Below, piece by piece: positions 41,961 to 50,213 of a DNA stretch of 64,000 nt. Under the pieces are notes generated by a model. The model made no database searches. It worked only from the letters and a program-made list of their open reading frames with translations, and had not been told where the DNA came from. Every line of letters starts with the position of its first letter. Within the stretch, counting starts at the first letter, position 1. The stretch is from contig CAMOIC010000001.1 in NCBI GenBank assembly GCA_946615965.1, forward strand, positions 69,758-133,757, written 5' to 3'. The translations under genes and the position numbers were made by a program. The DNA is from UBA3700 sp002372775. GTDB lineage: Bacteria; Bacillota; Clostridia; Christensenellales; UBA3700.

Positions 41961-43211
41961 CTAATCTCCTAAATCTATATATGGAATTGCACCATATCTA
42001 CCATTTAAATAATTCTTTAATCTCCTATCATCTTTTCTTATCTTAAATTCATCAAGTGAATAAATTTCCGATATTCCTGTCTTATAATCTTTATCAGCAA
42101 ACCAATATTGATCTCTTCTCAACTTATTACTGTTTAGCAACAACAAATTATGTGTACTAAATATCAATTGGCTATTGTATTTGTTTATTTCTTTATCATT
42201 GAACAACTTGATTATGTATTCTATTATTGATGGATGTAAACTCTTTTCTATTTCATCTACAACAAGAACTCTACTGCAGTCAAATGCCCTTTTTAATTTT
42301 GGAATTAAATGGAAGATGTTTTGAGTACCATTTGATTCCTTTAATAAATTTAGCGAATACTCTTGGATTTCACCATTCTCATTTTCTATTTCATGCTTCA
42401 TTTGAACTTCTAGTTGCTGAATAGGAACAAGCACACCTGCTGGACCACCTATACGAGCAGCATCAACTTGCACCTCGTGTACTTTAATAGAATAATCAGT
42501 AATCTGAAAATCAGCTTCCTTAAGAACCTTCAATGCAAATTCTTTTAAATCCTTATCGTCTCTTTTATAACTTATTAAACTATCCGATGGAGTATTTGGT
42601 AGATGCTCAAAACTGCTATATGTGTCAATTCCTTCCATAAACCAATCAAACACAGGCTTTGTTTTACTATAGTTCCAATTAGTAGCAGTTGATAAAAACA
42701 ATTTGTTATCAGTATTTTTCTTCAAAATCTCTGTTAATTGTTTTTGATCTTCCGTAATAAACTTATACTCATTTACATTTTCTCTAGCGAAAACAGTAGT
42801 AGGTTTTTGAGAATAATATGCAACCAATTTTTCTGATACTATTTTTGTTTCATCATATGCAAAACTATAGATATATTTTACCGAATCAATAAGTATAATA
42901 AATTCAAATTCAATTAAATCATCTTTCTTGTCAGTTTTGTTTTCAAATGCAAATGGATCGTAATATACATTTTTTGTACCAGGCTGATTAATATTAGAAT
43001 TTCTAACCATCATTATAGCCGCAGTAAAAGCACGCATAAAATTTGATTTACCGGAAGCGTTTGGACCAAACATCGAAGCTACTTTCAACACTTCACCTGC
43101 TGATGTAGAAAAATAGTTATTTTCTAATTCATCACCAACACCTTTTTCCATTGAAAAAGTTGTTTTATTCTTAAATGATTTAAAATTGTTTATACTAAAT
43201 TCTAGTAACAT
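41961..43211 (-). CDS. AAA/ABC-type ATPase, RloA/AbiLi-like, first component of a defence pair
   Basis: 416 residues. Starts LLEFSINNFKSFKNKTTFSM, with Walker A GPNASGKS at 49-56, Walker B VLVVDEIE near 315-322 followed by KSLHP, and a switch histidine in STHN (352-355): the SMC/OLD-like AAA_15/AAA_21 layout. Such ATPases sense or power many two-gene anti-phage systems (AbiL, Septu, OLD-type). It has its own promoter and a short leader with TAGGAG. The pair plus mscL interrupts ruvC-ruvA, so it was probably gained by insertion into this operon. Confidence 0.85.
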   Translation of the reverse strand: MLLEFSINNFKSFKNKTTFSMEKGVGDELENNYFSTSAGEVLKVASMFGPNASGKSNFMRAFTAAIMMVRNSNINQPGTKNVYYDPFAFENKTDKKDDLIEFEFIILIDSVKYIYSFAYDETKIVSEKLVAYYSQKPTTVFARENVNEYKFITEDQKQLTEILKKNTDNKLFLSTATNWNYSKTKPVFDWFMEGIDTYSSFEHLPNTPSDSLISYKRDDKDLKEFALKVLKEADFQITDYSIKVHEVQVDAARIGGPAGVLVPIQQLEVQMKHEIENENGEIQEYSLNLLKESNGTQNIFHLIPKLKRAFDCSRVLVVDEIEKSLHPSIIEYIIKLFNDKEINKYNSQLIFSTHNLLLLNSNKLRRDQYWFADKDYKTGISEIYSLDEFKIRKDDRRLKNYLNGRYGAIPYIDLGD

Positions 43212-43232
43212 ACAAATTCTCCTAGTAGTTCA

Positions 43233-43261
43233 AATATACAACTATTAAAAGAGAATATCAA
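43233..43261 (-). promoter_or_regulatory. Promoter of the RloA/RloB-type pair
   Basis: TTGATA (complement of 43256-43261), 17-base spacer, TATATT (complement of 43233-43238). A perfect 16-base palindrome (43263-43278, AATATTTATAAATATT) abuts the -35 and could be an operator, although such AT palindromes arise easily here. Confidence 0.65.
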
Positions 43262-43321
43262 GAATATTTATAAATATTTTTCTAATTTATGTGATTTTTT
43301 TACAAATTTTGCAATAATAAT

Positions 43322-43831
43322 TTATTTTCTATATTGTTCACCAATTCTGAATTGATTAGCAAACAAATTACTTTTAGTATGAGTAAGTGCAAGAGCTAAA
43401 GCATCTGCAGCATCATCTGGCTTTGGAATAGAAGCTAGATTTAAATATTTAGAGACCATATATTGAATTTGCTTCTTCTCTGCTTTACCATAACCGGTCA
43501 TTGTCATTTTAACTTGAAGCGGAGTATATTCAAATAGATTTGGACATTTATTTAAACAAGCAAGTAATACTACACCTCTTGCTTGAGCTACGTTAATACC
43601 CGTTGTTGTATTAGTATTAAAGAATAATTCTTCAATAGCAACAGCATCTGGCTTGAATTTATCTAATATAGCATTCATGCCTTCATAAATCTTTTGTAAT
43701 CTAACAGGAATTGTATCTTCTTTTGGAGTATTAATAACACCATAGTCAACCACTGTAGATTTTCCCTTTTCTACAGATATAACACCATATCCTACAATGG
43801 CTAAACCTGGGTCTATTCCTAAAACTATCAT
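43322..43831 (-). CDS. ruvC: Crossover junction endodeoxyribonuclease RuvC
   Basis: Holliday junction resolvase. Acidic catalytic residues in GIDPGLAIVGYG (D7), AIEELFF (E near 67) and DDAADALALAL (Asp pair near 138-141). 169 residues. Overlaps the proA stop (TAATG). Its usual downstream partners ruvA and ruvB come only after the defence pair and mscL. Confidence 0.95.
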   Translation of the reverse strand: MIVLGIDPGLAIVGYGVISVEKGKSTVVDYGVINTPKEDTIPVRLQKIYEGMNAILDKFKPDAVAIEELFFNTNTTTGINVAQARGVVLLACLNKCPNLFEYTPLQVKMTMTGYGKAEKKQIQYMVSKYLNLASIPKPDDAADALALALTHTKSNLFANQFRIGEQYRK

Positions 43832-45072
43832 TATTGTCTAACTTGTCCGTTTCCTACAATGATGTATTTTTCACTTGTTAATTGTTTTAAAGCAAGAGGA
43901 CCTCTTGCATGTAATTTTTGTGTAGAAATGCCTATTTCGGCCCCAAAACCAAACTCAAAGCCATCTGTAAATCTTGTAGATGTGTTTACATATAAGCATC
44001 CTGTGTCTACTTTCTTCTTAAAGATGTCTATAACTTTTTCATCTGTAGCAATAATAGCGTCTGAGTGTTTTGTATTATTTGCATTGATTTGATCAATAGC
44101 TGCTACATAGTCATCTACAATAGAAACAGTAAGAATATAATCTTCATGTTCTTTCTTATATTCTTCTTCATCACAAAGTTGAGCTCCTGGAACTAAATCG
44201 CAAATCTCTTGGTTACCATTAATTACGCAACCATCTTTTACCATTCTTACAACAAGTTGTGGAATCTTATTTGCAATTGCTCTATCTACTAATAATTGCT
44301 CTAATGCGTTACAAGTAGATGGTCTACTCATTTTGGCATTATAGATAACTTTTTCAGCTAATGCTAAATCTGCACTTTCATGAATGTACATATGGCAGTT
44401 ACCACCTGATGAAGCAACAACTGGCATTGTAGCATTTTCTAGTACGAATTTCTTTAATCCATTGCCGCCTCTTGGAATAACGACATCAATACAATCACCT
44501 TGTTTTAATAGTTCTTGTGTTGATTCACGAGTTGTATCGTCAATAAAACATACGATATTCTCGTCATAGCCATTATCCTTAAGTGCTTTTGCAACGATTT
44601 CATGTAAAACTCTGTTAGAATTTATAGCTTCTTTTCCGCCACGAAGAACTACACAGTTACCACTCTTTAAACATAAAGCAGCAACATCAATTGTTACGTT
44701 TGGTCTAGATTCATAAATAACGCCGATTGTTCCTAGAGGAACTCTAACCTTCTTGAACATTAAACCATTCTTTGTAGTCCATTCGTCTGTAATTTCTCCA
44801 ATTGGATCTGGAAGTGATGCAACTTGTCTTACACCTTCAACCATTGTATTAATTCTAGAATCATTTAAAGTTAAACGGTCTATCATGGATTCAGATAAAA
44901 CACCTGTTGCATTTGCAATATCGATTTTATTCGCAGAGTAAATTTGCTCTTTAGCGTCTAAAATAGCAGAAGCAATGCATTCAAGCATTGCATTCTTCTC
45001 TTGAGTTGTAGCTGCAGCTAATTGAAATGCAGCCTTTCTTGCTTTTAAACAAATTTCTCTAACTGTTGACAT
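43831..45072 (-). CDS. proA: Glutamate-5-semialdehyde (gamma-glutamyl phosphate) reductase
   Basis: Second step of proline synthesis: reduces gamma-glutamyl phosphate with NADPH. Aldehyde-dehydrogenase fold with GVIYESRPNVT, LRGGKEA, the catalytic cysteine in RPSTCNALE and C-terminal EFGFGAEIGISTQKLHARGP. 413 residues. proB (glutamate 5-kinase) is not beside it, which is unusual; it is placed between yebC and ruvC, overlapping the latter by TAATG. Confidence 0.96.
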   Translation of the reverse strand: MSTVREICLKARKAAFQLAAATTQEKNAMLECIASAILDAKEQIYSANKIDIANATGVLSESMIDRLTLNDSRINTMVEGVRQVASLPDPIGEITDEWTTKNGLMFKKVRVPLGTIGVIYESRPNVTIDVAALCLKSGNCVVLRGGKEAINSNRVLHEIVAKALKDNGYDENIVCFIDDTTRESTQELLKQGDCIDVVIPRGGNGLKKFVLENATMPVVASSGGNCHMYIHESADLALAEKVIYNAKMSRPSTCNALEQLLVDRAIANKIPQLVVRMVKDGCVINGNQEICDLVPGAQLCDEEEYKKEHEDYILTVSIVDDYVAAIDQINANNTKHSDAIIATDEKVIDIFKKKVDTGCLYVNTSTRFTDGFEFGFGAEIGISTQKLHARGPLALKQLTSEKYIIVGNGQVRQ

Positions 45073-45075
45073 TAA

Positions 45076-45819
45076 TTAGTCCTCTTCCTCTTGTTCGAAT
45101 AAAATACCATTATGATATACGTTTTGAACGTCATCATCTTCTTCAAGCATATCGATTAATCTTTGAACCTTAGCTGTTTGTTCTTCATCAAGTTCAATTG
45201 TATTTGATGGAACTCTAGAAACTTCAGCAGAAACGATCTTGATTGAAGAATCCTTTTCAAGAGTTTCTCTAACTTGTGAGAAATTAGCAACACTTGTTCT
45301 GATTTCGAAAACGTCTTCATCAGCGATAACGTCATCAGCGCCAGCATCAAGAGCTGTCATCATGATTTCGTCCTCATCATGGCCTTCTGCTTCAATAATA
45401 ATAACGCCCATTGTGTCGAACATATAAGATACGCAACCACTAACACCTAGTGAACCACCGCACTTATCGAAATACATTCTAACGTTACCAACTGTTCTAT
45501 TAACCTTATCTGTTAATGTATCTACTATCATAGCTACGCCACATGGAGCATATCCTTCATATGTGTTTTCTACGTAGTTTACTGCATCACCATCACCAGC
45601 AGCCTTTTTAATACCTCTGTTGATATTATCATTAGGCATATTAGCAGCCTTAGCTTTAGCGATAACATCTCTTAATTTTGCGTTATTTGCAGGATCTGGA
45701 CCGCCAGCTTTAACTGCTACAGCGATTTCTCTACCGATTTTCGTAAAAACGTTAGCACGAGCAGCGTCGTTCTTACCCTTCTTCATTTGAATATTGTGCC
45801 ATTTGCTATGTCCTGACAT
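45076..45819 (-). CDS. YebC/PmpR-family protein
   Basis: Conserved protein that associates with ribosomes and relieves stalling on proline-rich sequences in some bacteria and regulates transcription in others. MSGHSKWHNIQMKKGKNDAARANVFTKI at the start (shown in part: SGHSKWHNIQ) and the GYAPCGVAMIVDTLTDK block are diagnostic. 247 residues. AAAGGAG precedes the ATG. First gene of the yebC-proA-ruvC run. Confidence 0.95.
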   Translation of the reverse strand: MSGHSKWHNIQMKKGKNDAARANVFTKIGREIAVAVKAGGPDPANNAKLRDVIAKAKAANMPNDNINRGIKKAAGDGDAVNYVENTYEGYAPCGVAMIVDTLTDKVNRTVGNVRMYFDKCGGSLGVSGCVSYMFDTMGVIIIEAEGHDEDEIMMTALDAGADDVIADEDVFEIRTSVANFSQVRETLEKDSSIKIVSAEVSRVPSNTIELDEEQTAKVQRLIDMLEEDDDVQNVYHNGILFEQEEED

Positions 45820-45853
45820 AAAAAAATCTCCTTTAAACTATCTATACCCTCTT

Positions 45854-45883
45854 ATTATATATAAATATACACGAGAATATCAA
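45854..45883 (-). promoter_or_regulatory. Promoter of yebC-proA-ruvC
   Basis: TTGATA (complement of 45878-45883), 18-base spacer, TATAAT (complement of 45854-45859), beginning right at the stop of the rRNA methyltransferase gene. Confidence 0.7.
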
Positions 45884-46636
45884 TTATTTTCTAAATGTTA
45901 GTTGGTATAGTGCAACAGATAAAGCAACAGCTGCATTTAAAGATTCAATATCCCCAACCATAGGTAAAGATATTAATTTATTGCACTTTTCTTTTAAAAG
46001 TTGAGATACTCCATGTGCTTCATTTCCAACAACTAAAGCGAATGGAGTTGGCATGTCTAAATTATCAAAAATATCACTGCCATGCATATCTAAAGTAACT
46101 AAGTTATAGTCCTTTAAATTTGCAAAAATCTCATCATAAGTAGAGTTTATTATATTAACTCTAAATAGACCTCCCATAGATGATCTAACAACTTTTGGAG
46201 AGGTGTAATCAACAGTGTTAATTGCAAAGATTGTTTTAACCCCACAAGCAACACATGTTCTAATAATAGTACCCATATTACCAGGGTCTGAAACTCCATC
46301 AAGAACAACAACATTACCCTCTTTTTCAAATGGTTTTGTAACCAATTTAACAACACACAAAATACCACAAGGAGTTTGTGTGTCAGATAATGCTTTCATA
46401 ACCTTTTCATCAACAAGATAAACAATACTATCGTCGTACTTATTTACTATATCTTCGAATTGAGATAATTTATCTTTTTCAACAAATAAACTCAAAACAT
46501 CTACACTTTTTGGTAAATCCTTGATAATATTTGCACCTTCAACGACAAATTGACCTAAAGAATATCTACTAGACTTATCTTTAAGCTCTTTAACTTGTTT
46601 TATTATTTGGTTTGATGTTGATGTAATCTCTTTCAT
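45884..46636 (-). CDS. TrmH/SpoU-family rRNA 2'-O-methyltransferase
   Basis: SPOUT methyltransferase with an N-terminal substrate-binding domain. The knotted-fold motifs are clear: DPGNMGTIIRTCVACGV (motif 1), LVVGNEAHGVS (motif 2) and ISLPMVGDIESLNAAVALSVALY (motif 3). 250 residues; closest in type to B. subtilis YsgA or RlmB, and often placed after rplT. The target nucleotide cannot be told. The ATG has no real Shine-Dalgarno and follows the rplT terminator by about 12 bases. Confidence 0.9.
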   Translation of the reverse strand: MKEITSTSNQIIKQVKELKDKSSRYSLGQFVVEGANIIKDLPKSVDVLSLFVEKDKLSQFEDIVNKYDDSIVYLVDEKVMKALSDTQTPCGILCVVKLVTKPFEKEGNVVVLDGVSDPGNMGTIIRTCVACGVKTIFAINTVDYTSPKVVRSSMGGLFRVNIINSTYDEIFANLKDYNLVTLDMHGSDIFDNLDMPTPFALVVGNEAHGVSQLLKEKCNKLISLPMVGDIESLNAAVALSVALYQLTFRK

Positions 46637-46648
46637 TTTCTTTTTAAA

Positions 46649-46674
46649 AAGGCAACCTATTTCGAGGTTGCCTT
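46649..46674 (-). terminator. Terminator after rplT, abutting the methyltransferase start
   Basis: AAGGCAACCT/AGGTTGCCTT perfect 10-base stem, six-base loop, followed on the minus strand by TTTTTAAAAAGAAA and then the ATG at 46636. The downstream gene can be expressed only by read-through or from a promoter not recognised. Confidence 0.85.
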
Positions 46675-46694
46675 AATAATTCGCTAAATTATTA

Positions 46695-47039
46695 TTAAGC
46701 TTTAGCCTTTTCACAAAGATCTGAAAAAGCCTTTGGATCAGAAACTGCTAAATCAGCTAAAACCTTACGATTTAAGTCGATGCCGTTCTTCTTTAATCCG
46801 TGCATTAATGTGCTGTAGTTCATGTTGTTCATTCTAGCAGCTGCATTGATACGAGCGATCCATAATTGTCTGAAATCTCTCTTCTTTCTTCTTCTTCCAG
46901 CAAATGCATAATTGCCAGACTTCATAACTGCTTGACGTGCAACTCTATATAATTTTGACTTAGCACCAAAGTAACCCTTGGCTTGCTTCATTATTTTTCT
47001 ACGCTTCTTAACTGCGTTAACTGCTCTCTTAATTCTCAT
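46695..47039 (-). CDS. rplT: Ribosomal protein L20 (bL20)
   Basis: 114-residue 50S assembly protein, very basic N-terminus, with YRVARQAVMKSGNYAFAGRRRKKRDFRQLW and RMNNMNYSTLMHGLK characteristic (first quoted in part: SGNYAFAGRRRKKRDFR). In Firmicutes L20 binds the infC leader and represses the operon. Last gene of infC-rpmI-rplT before a strong terminator. Confidence 0.97.
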   Translation of the reverse strand: MRIKRAVNAVKKRRKIMKQAKGYFGAKSKLYRVARQAVMKSGNYAFAGRRRKKRDFRQLWIARINAAARMNNMNYSTLMHGLKKNGIDLNRKVLADLAVSDPKAFSDLCEKAKA

Positions 47040-47055
47040 AGTCTATGTCCTCCAA

Positions 47056-47244
47056 TTAGATTAAATCCTTAATTGTCTTCTCTTGTGTAGAGTCAACATA
47101 TGCTGTTTTTCTTAGAGAACGCATTCTCTTTGAATTCTTCTTTGTTAAGATGTGTCTTCTGTTCATCTTAGCTCTTTTAATCTTGCCACTTCCTGTTAAT
47201 CTGAAACGCTTTTTAGCGCCGCTCTTTGTCTTTTGCTTAGGCAT
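47056..47244 (-). CDS. rpmI: Ribosomal protein L35 (bL35)
   Basis: 62 residues: PKQKTKSGAKKRFRLTGSGK and RRHILTKKNSKRMRSLR are the family blocks. Normal length; GGAGG lies upstream. Between infC and rplT, the universal order. Confidence 0.96.
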   Translation of the reverse strand: MPKQKTKSGAKKRFRLTGSGKIKRAKMNRRHILTKKNSKRMRSLRKTAYVDSTQEKTIKDLI

Positions 47245-47273
47245 GGTCTAAACCTCCAAATTTTATACTATAT

Positions 47274-47789
47274 TTATTTTTTTACAACTATTGGAACCAA
47301 CATCATTGAGATTTCTCTACCTGTTATTGTTGGCTTTACGTCTACTTGTGCTACATTTTGTAACATCTCAGCAAACTTATCCATATTTCTCATACCAAGT
47401 TCAGGTCTTGCGTTTTGTCTACCCTTAAGTCTTATTGAAACTTTAACCTTGTTACCTTCTTCAATGAACTTTGTAGCTTGCTTAGCTCTTGTGTTTAAGT
47501 CACCTACATCGATAACTGCAGAAAGCATAACTTCTTTAATCTTAACGACTTTTTGGTTCTTCTTATTTTCTTTTTCTCTCTTCATCATGTCATATTTATA
47601 CTTTGAATAATCCATGATCTTACATACGAATGGTTCTACAGAAGAGCTCATTAAAACTAAGTCTTTGTTTTTCTCATCAGCAACAGCTTGAGCATTCTTA
47701 ATTGGCATTACACCAAGTTGTGTACCGTCTTCGTCAATTAACTTAACTTCCTTTGTTCTAATTTGTTCGTTAATAAGTAGTTCTTTAAT
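47274..47789 (-). CDS. infC: Translation initiation factor IF-3 (AUU start)
   Basis: Prevents premature subunit joining and proofreads the initiator tRNA. From the first ATG only 144 residues would remain and the N-terminal domain would be cut. In frame upstream, an ATT (complement of 47787-47789) lies eight bases after AGGAGG and gives IKELLINEQIRTKEVKLIDE, the true IF-3 N-terminus, with no ATG/GTG/TTG in between. The resulting 171 residues are the standard length. AUU is the classical infC start that IF-3 itself disfavours, allowing autorepression. C-terminal domain motifs (DYSKYKYD, IRLKGRQNARPELG) are intact. Confidence 0.95.
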   Translation of the reverse strand: MKELLINEQIRTKEVKLIDEDGTQLGVMPIKNAQAVADEKNKDLVLMSSSVEPFVCKIMDYSKYKYDMMKREKENKKNQKVVKIKEVMLSAVIDVGDLNTRAKQATKFIEEGNKVKVSIRLKGRQNARPELGMRNMDKFAEMLQNVAQVDVKPTITGREISMMLVPIVVKK

Positions 47790-47811
47790 AAGTGTGTCCT
47801 CCTGCCTTAAA

Positions 47812-47930
47812 GGCTAAAAAAATATGGGCAACAAAGTATACTTGTTGTCCATAGAAAATTACTAATTCTATATACCGTATCGAGCCCAATTGCTGACAGG
47901 TGAGACAAAGTCTACTTCATTTGCATTAGT
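47812..47930 (-). promoter_or_regulatory. infC leader with attenuator (L20-leader position)
   Basis: About 120 transcribed bases before infC end in a terminator hairpin (47824-47852, ATGGACAACAAG pairing with CTTTGTTGCCCAT, one mismatch) followed by eight T, all ahead of the ribosome-binding site. This is the position of the L20 autoregulatory leader in Firmicutes. The upstream part should hold the competing fold; I did not fold it. Confidence 0.75.
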
Positions 47931-47960
47931 ATAATAACAAACTCGTTTATATTATGTCAA
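47931..47960 (-). promoter_or_regulatory. Promoter of infC-rpmI-rplT
   Basis: Consensus TTGACA (complement of 47955-47960), 18-base spacer, TATTAT (complement of 47931-47936). Confidence 0.7.
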
Positions 47961-47999
47961 ACGAAAATAATCGTTATTTTATTAGGTATTTATATAATT

Positions 48000-48026
48000 A
48001 TGGGCCTGAAAAATAATCAAGCCCAT
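48000..48026 (-). terminator. Hairpin after thrS
   Basis: ATGGGCTTGA pairs with TCAGGCCCAT on the minus strand (ten pairs, one G-U wobble), seven-base loop. The following tract (AATTATAT) is weak in T, but the place just after the thrS stop fits a terminator. Confidence 0.65.
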
Positions 48027-48034
48027 TTATTTAA

Positions 48035-49963
48035 TTAATCTAGTTTAAATGTTGATACATCTTCATTTACACGTTTAACGAAAGCATCAAAATCCATCTT
48101 TCCTAAATCACCTTCGTTTCTACGTCTTACAGCAACAACATTTTCATCCATTTCTTTATCACCTACTACTAGGATATATGGAATCTTTTCCATTTGAGCT
48201 GATCTAATCTTATAACCAAGAGTTTCATTTCTTGTATCTGATTCTGCTCTAATACCAACAGCAGCAAGCTTTCTTACTAAATCGTTACAGTAATCAGCAG
48301 ATCTATCTGTTAAAGCTAAGATCTTTGCTTGAACTGGAGCGCACCATACTGGGAATGCACCAGCAAACTTTTCAATCATTAAAGCCATTGTTCTTTCATA
48401 GCAACCAATAGATGTTCTATGGATAATATAAGGTCTAACCTTTTCACCATTTTCATCAATATAGTACATATCAAATCTTTCAGCTTCGAACATATCTACT
48501 TGAATTGTGATTAATGTATCTTCTTTACCATATACATTCTTAACTTGGATATCTAGCTTTGGTCCATAGAATGCAGCTTCACCAATACCTGTTGAATACT
48601 TAACGCCTAGGTGGTTAAGAAGATTTTCCATTGTAGATTCAGCCTTTGCCCAAACTTCTGGTTGTTGAATATACTTAACCTTATCATTTGGATCCCATCT
48701 TGAGAATCTATATGATACGTCATCAGCAAGACCTGTAATCTTTAACATGAATCTAGCAAGCTCTAAACATTGCTTGAATTCTTCTTCAAGTTGATCTGGT
48801 CTTAAAATTAAATGACCTTCTGAAATTGTGAATTGTCTTACACGAATTAAACCATGCATTTCACCTGATGATTCATTTCTAAATAATGTAGATGTTTCAC
48901 CATATCTGCAAGGTAAATCTTTATAAGATTTAAGGTCAGCTTTATATACCATGTATTGGAATGGACATGTCATTGGACGAAGAGCATAAACTTCTTCATC
49001 TTTAGTTTCATCACCTAGAATAAACATACCATCTTGATAGTGATCCCAGTGACCAGATAACTTATATAGGTCTGACTTTGCCATATAAGGAGTTTTTGTT
49101 CTCATATAGCCACGTCTTTCTTCTTCATCTTCAACGAATCTTGAAAGAATTTGGAATAACTTTTGTCCCTTTGGCATTAATAAAGGAAGGCCTTGTCCAA
49201 TATATTCATTTGTTGTGAAGATCTTTAATTCTCTACCAAGTTTATTATGGTCTCTCTTCTTAGCTTCTTCTTGCATTTGTAAGAAATCTGCTAAATCTTG
49301 TTTGTTATCAAAAGCTGTACCATAAATTCTTGTTAACATCTTATTCTTTTCAGAACCTCTCCAGTAAGCACCTGTGATGCTTAATAGTTTGAAAGCCTTG
49401 ATATAACCTGTTGATGGAATATGTGGACCTGCACATAAATCAACAAAATCGCCTTGCTTATAGAATGAAATAACGGCATCTTCTGGAAGATCATTAATAA
49501 GTTCTACCTTATAATCTTCACCAAACTTCTTCATATAAGCAATAGCTTCATCACGAGGAAGTTCAAATCTTTCCAATGGATAATTAGCCTTAATAATCTT
49601 CTTCATTTCTTGTTCGATAGCTTCAAGATTTTCAGTTGTAATTGGAGTCTTAAAATCAATATCATAATAGAAGCCATCGTCAATAGCTGGGCCAATAGCC
49701 AATTTAGATGTTGGATAAATTGTCTTAATTGCTTGAGCTAAAATATGAGATGTAGTATGACGGTATAATTTTTTACCTTCCTTGTCTTGGAAAGTTACAA
49801 ATTCGATTTCATGGTCTTTACCATCTAATTTTGAACGCATTTCTACAAGATTACCATCAACCTTGGCAGCTAAGGCGTTCTTAACTTCATTGTCCTTTGC
49901 AATTTCAAAAAGTGATGCTTCATTTGCATATTCTTTTTGAACACCATTAATTTTAATAATCAT
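48035..49963 (-). CDS. thrS: Threonyl-tRNA synthetase
   Basis: Class II synthetase. TGS domain (1-60), editing domain with the HTTSHILAQAIK motif at about 88-99 and a later CAGPH, catalytic core with motif 2 region FRNESSGEMHGLIRVRQF and motif 3 ending RTSIGCYERTMALMIEKF, then an anticodon-binding domain. 642 residues, normal. GGAGG precedes the ATG. Controlled by the T-box leader upstream. Confidence 0.97.
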   Translation of the reverse strand: MIIKINGVQKEYANEASLFEIAKDNEVKNALAAKVDGNLVEMRSKLDGKDHEIEFVTFQDKEGKKLYRHTTSHILAQAIKTIYPTSKLAIGPAIDDGFYYDIDFKTPITTENLEAIEQEMKKIIKANYPLERFELPRDEAIAYMKKFGEDYKVELINDLPEDAVISFYKQGDFVDLCAGPHIPSTGYIKAFKLLSITGAYWRGSEKNKMLTRIYGTAFDNKQDLADFLQMQEEAKKRDHNKLGRELKIFTTNEYIGQGLPLLMPKGQKLFQILSRFVEDEEERRGYMRTKTPYMAKSDLYKLSGHWDHYQDGMFILGDETKDEEVYALRPMTCPFQYMVYKADLKSYKDLPCRYGETSTLFRNESSGEMHGLIRVRQFTISEGHLILRPDQLEEEFKQCLELARFMLKITGLADDVSYRFSRWDPNDKVKYIQQPEVWAKAESTMENLLNHLGVKYSTGIGEAAFYGPKLDIQVKNVYGKEDTLITIQVDMFEAERFDMYYIDENGEKVRPYIIHRTSIGCYERTMALMIEKFAGAFPVWCAPVQAKILALTDRSADYCNDLVRKLAAVGIRAESDTRNETLGYKIRSAQMEKIPYILVVGDKEMDENVVAVRRRNEGDLGKMDFDAFVKRVNEDVSTFKLD

Positions 49964-49984
49964 TTTTTTAATCCTCCAATATAT

Positions 49985-50198
49985 AAAAAAATCCTTATGC
50001 CTTGCGACATAAGGACGAAAATTTTCGCGGTTCCACCTTATTTATAGATTTCTCTATCTCTTCATTTACATCTAACGCGATGCGACGGCTTTTTCAAGTG
50101 GTGGTACTATTATTAGTTATTTTACATCTTCTCAGCTACCGATGTTCTCTGTATAAACTCGCTAATAAAGCTTGTCCTCTTGTGTGATTATTCACTTG
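49985..50198 (-). promoter_or_regulatory. T-box riboswitch of thrS (threonine-tRNA sensing)
   Basis: The minus strand carries the core T-box GGTGGAACCGCG (complement of 50026-50037), followed by a terminator CCTTATG/CATAAGG (49993-50014) and seven T. Stem I closes with CAAGTG (complement of 50193-50198) pairing CACTTG (complement of 50095-50100). An ACC triplet at the 3' side of stem I (complement of 50103-50105) is the likely specifier and would pair the GGU anticodon of tRNA-Thr, matching the gene. The antiterminator pairs T-box bases with the 5' arm of the terminator by the standard model; not folded here. Confidence 0.92.
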
Positions 50199-50213
50199 CT
50201 ATATGTATTAACT

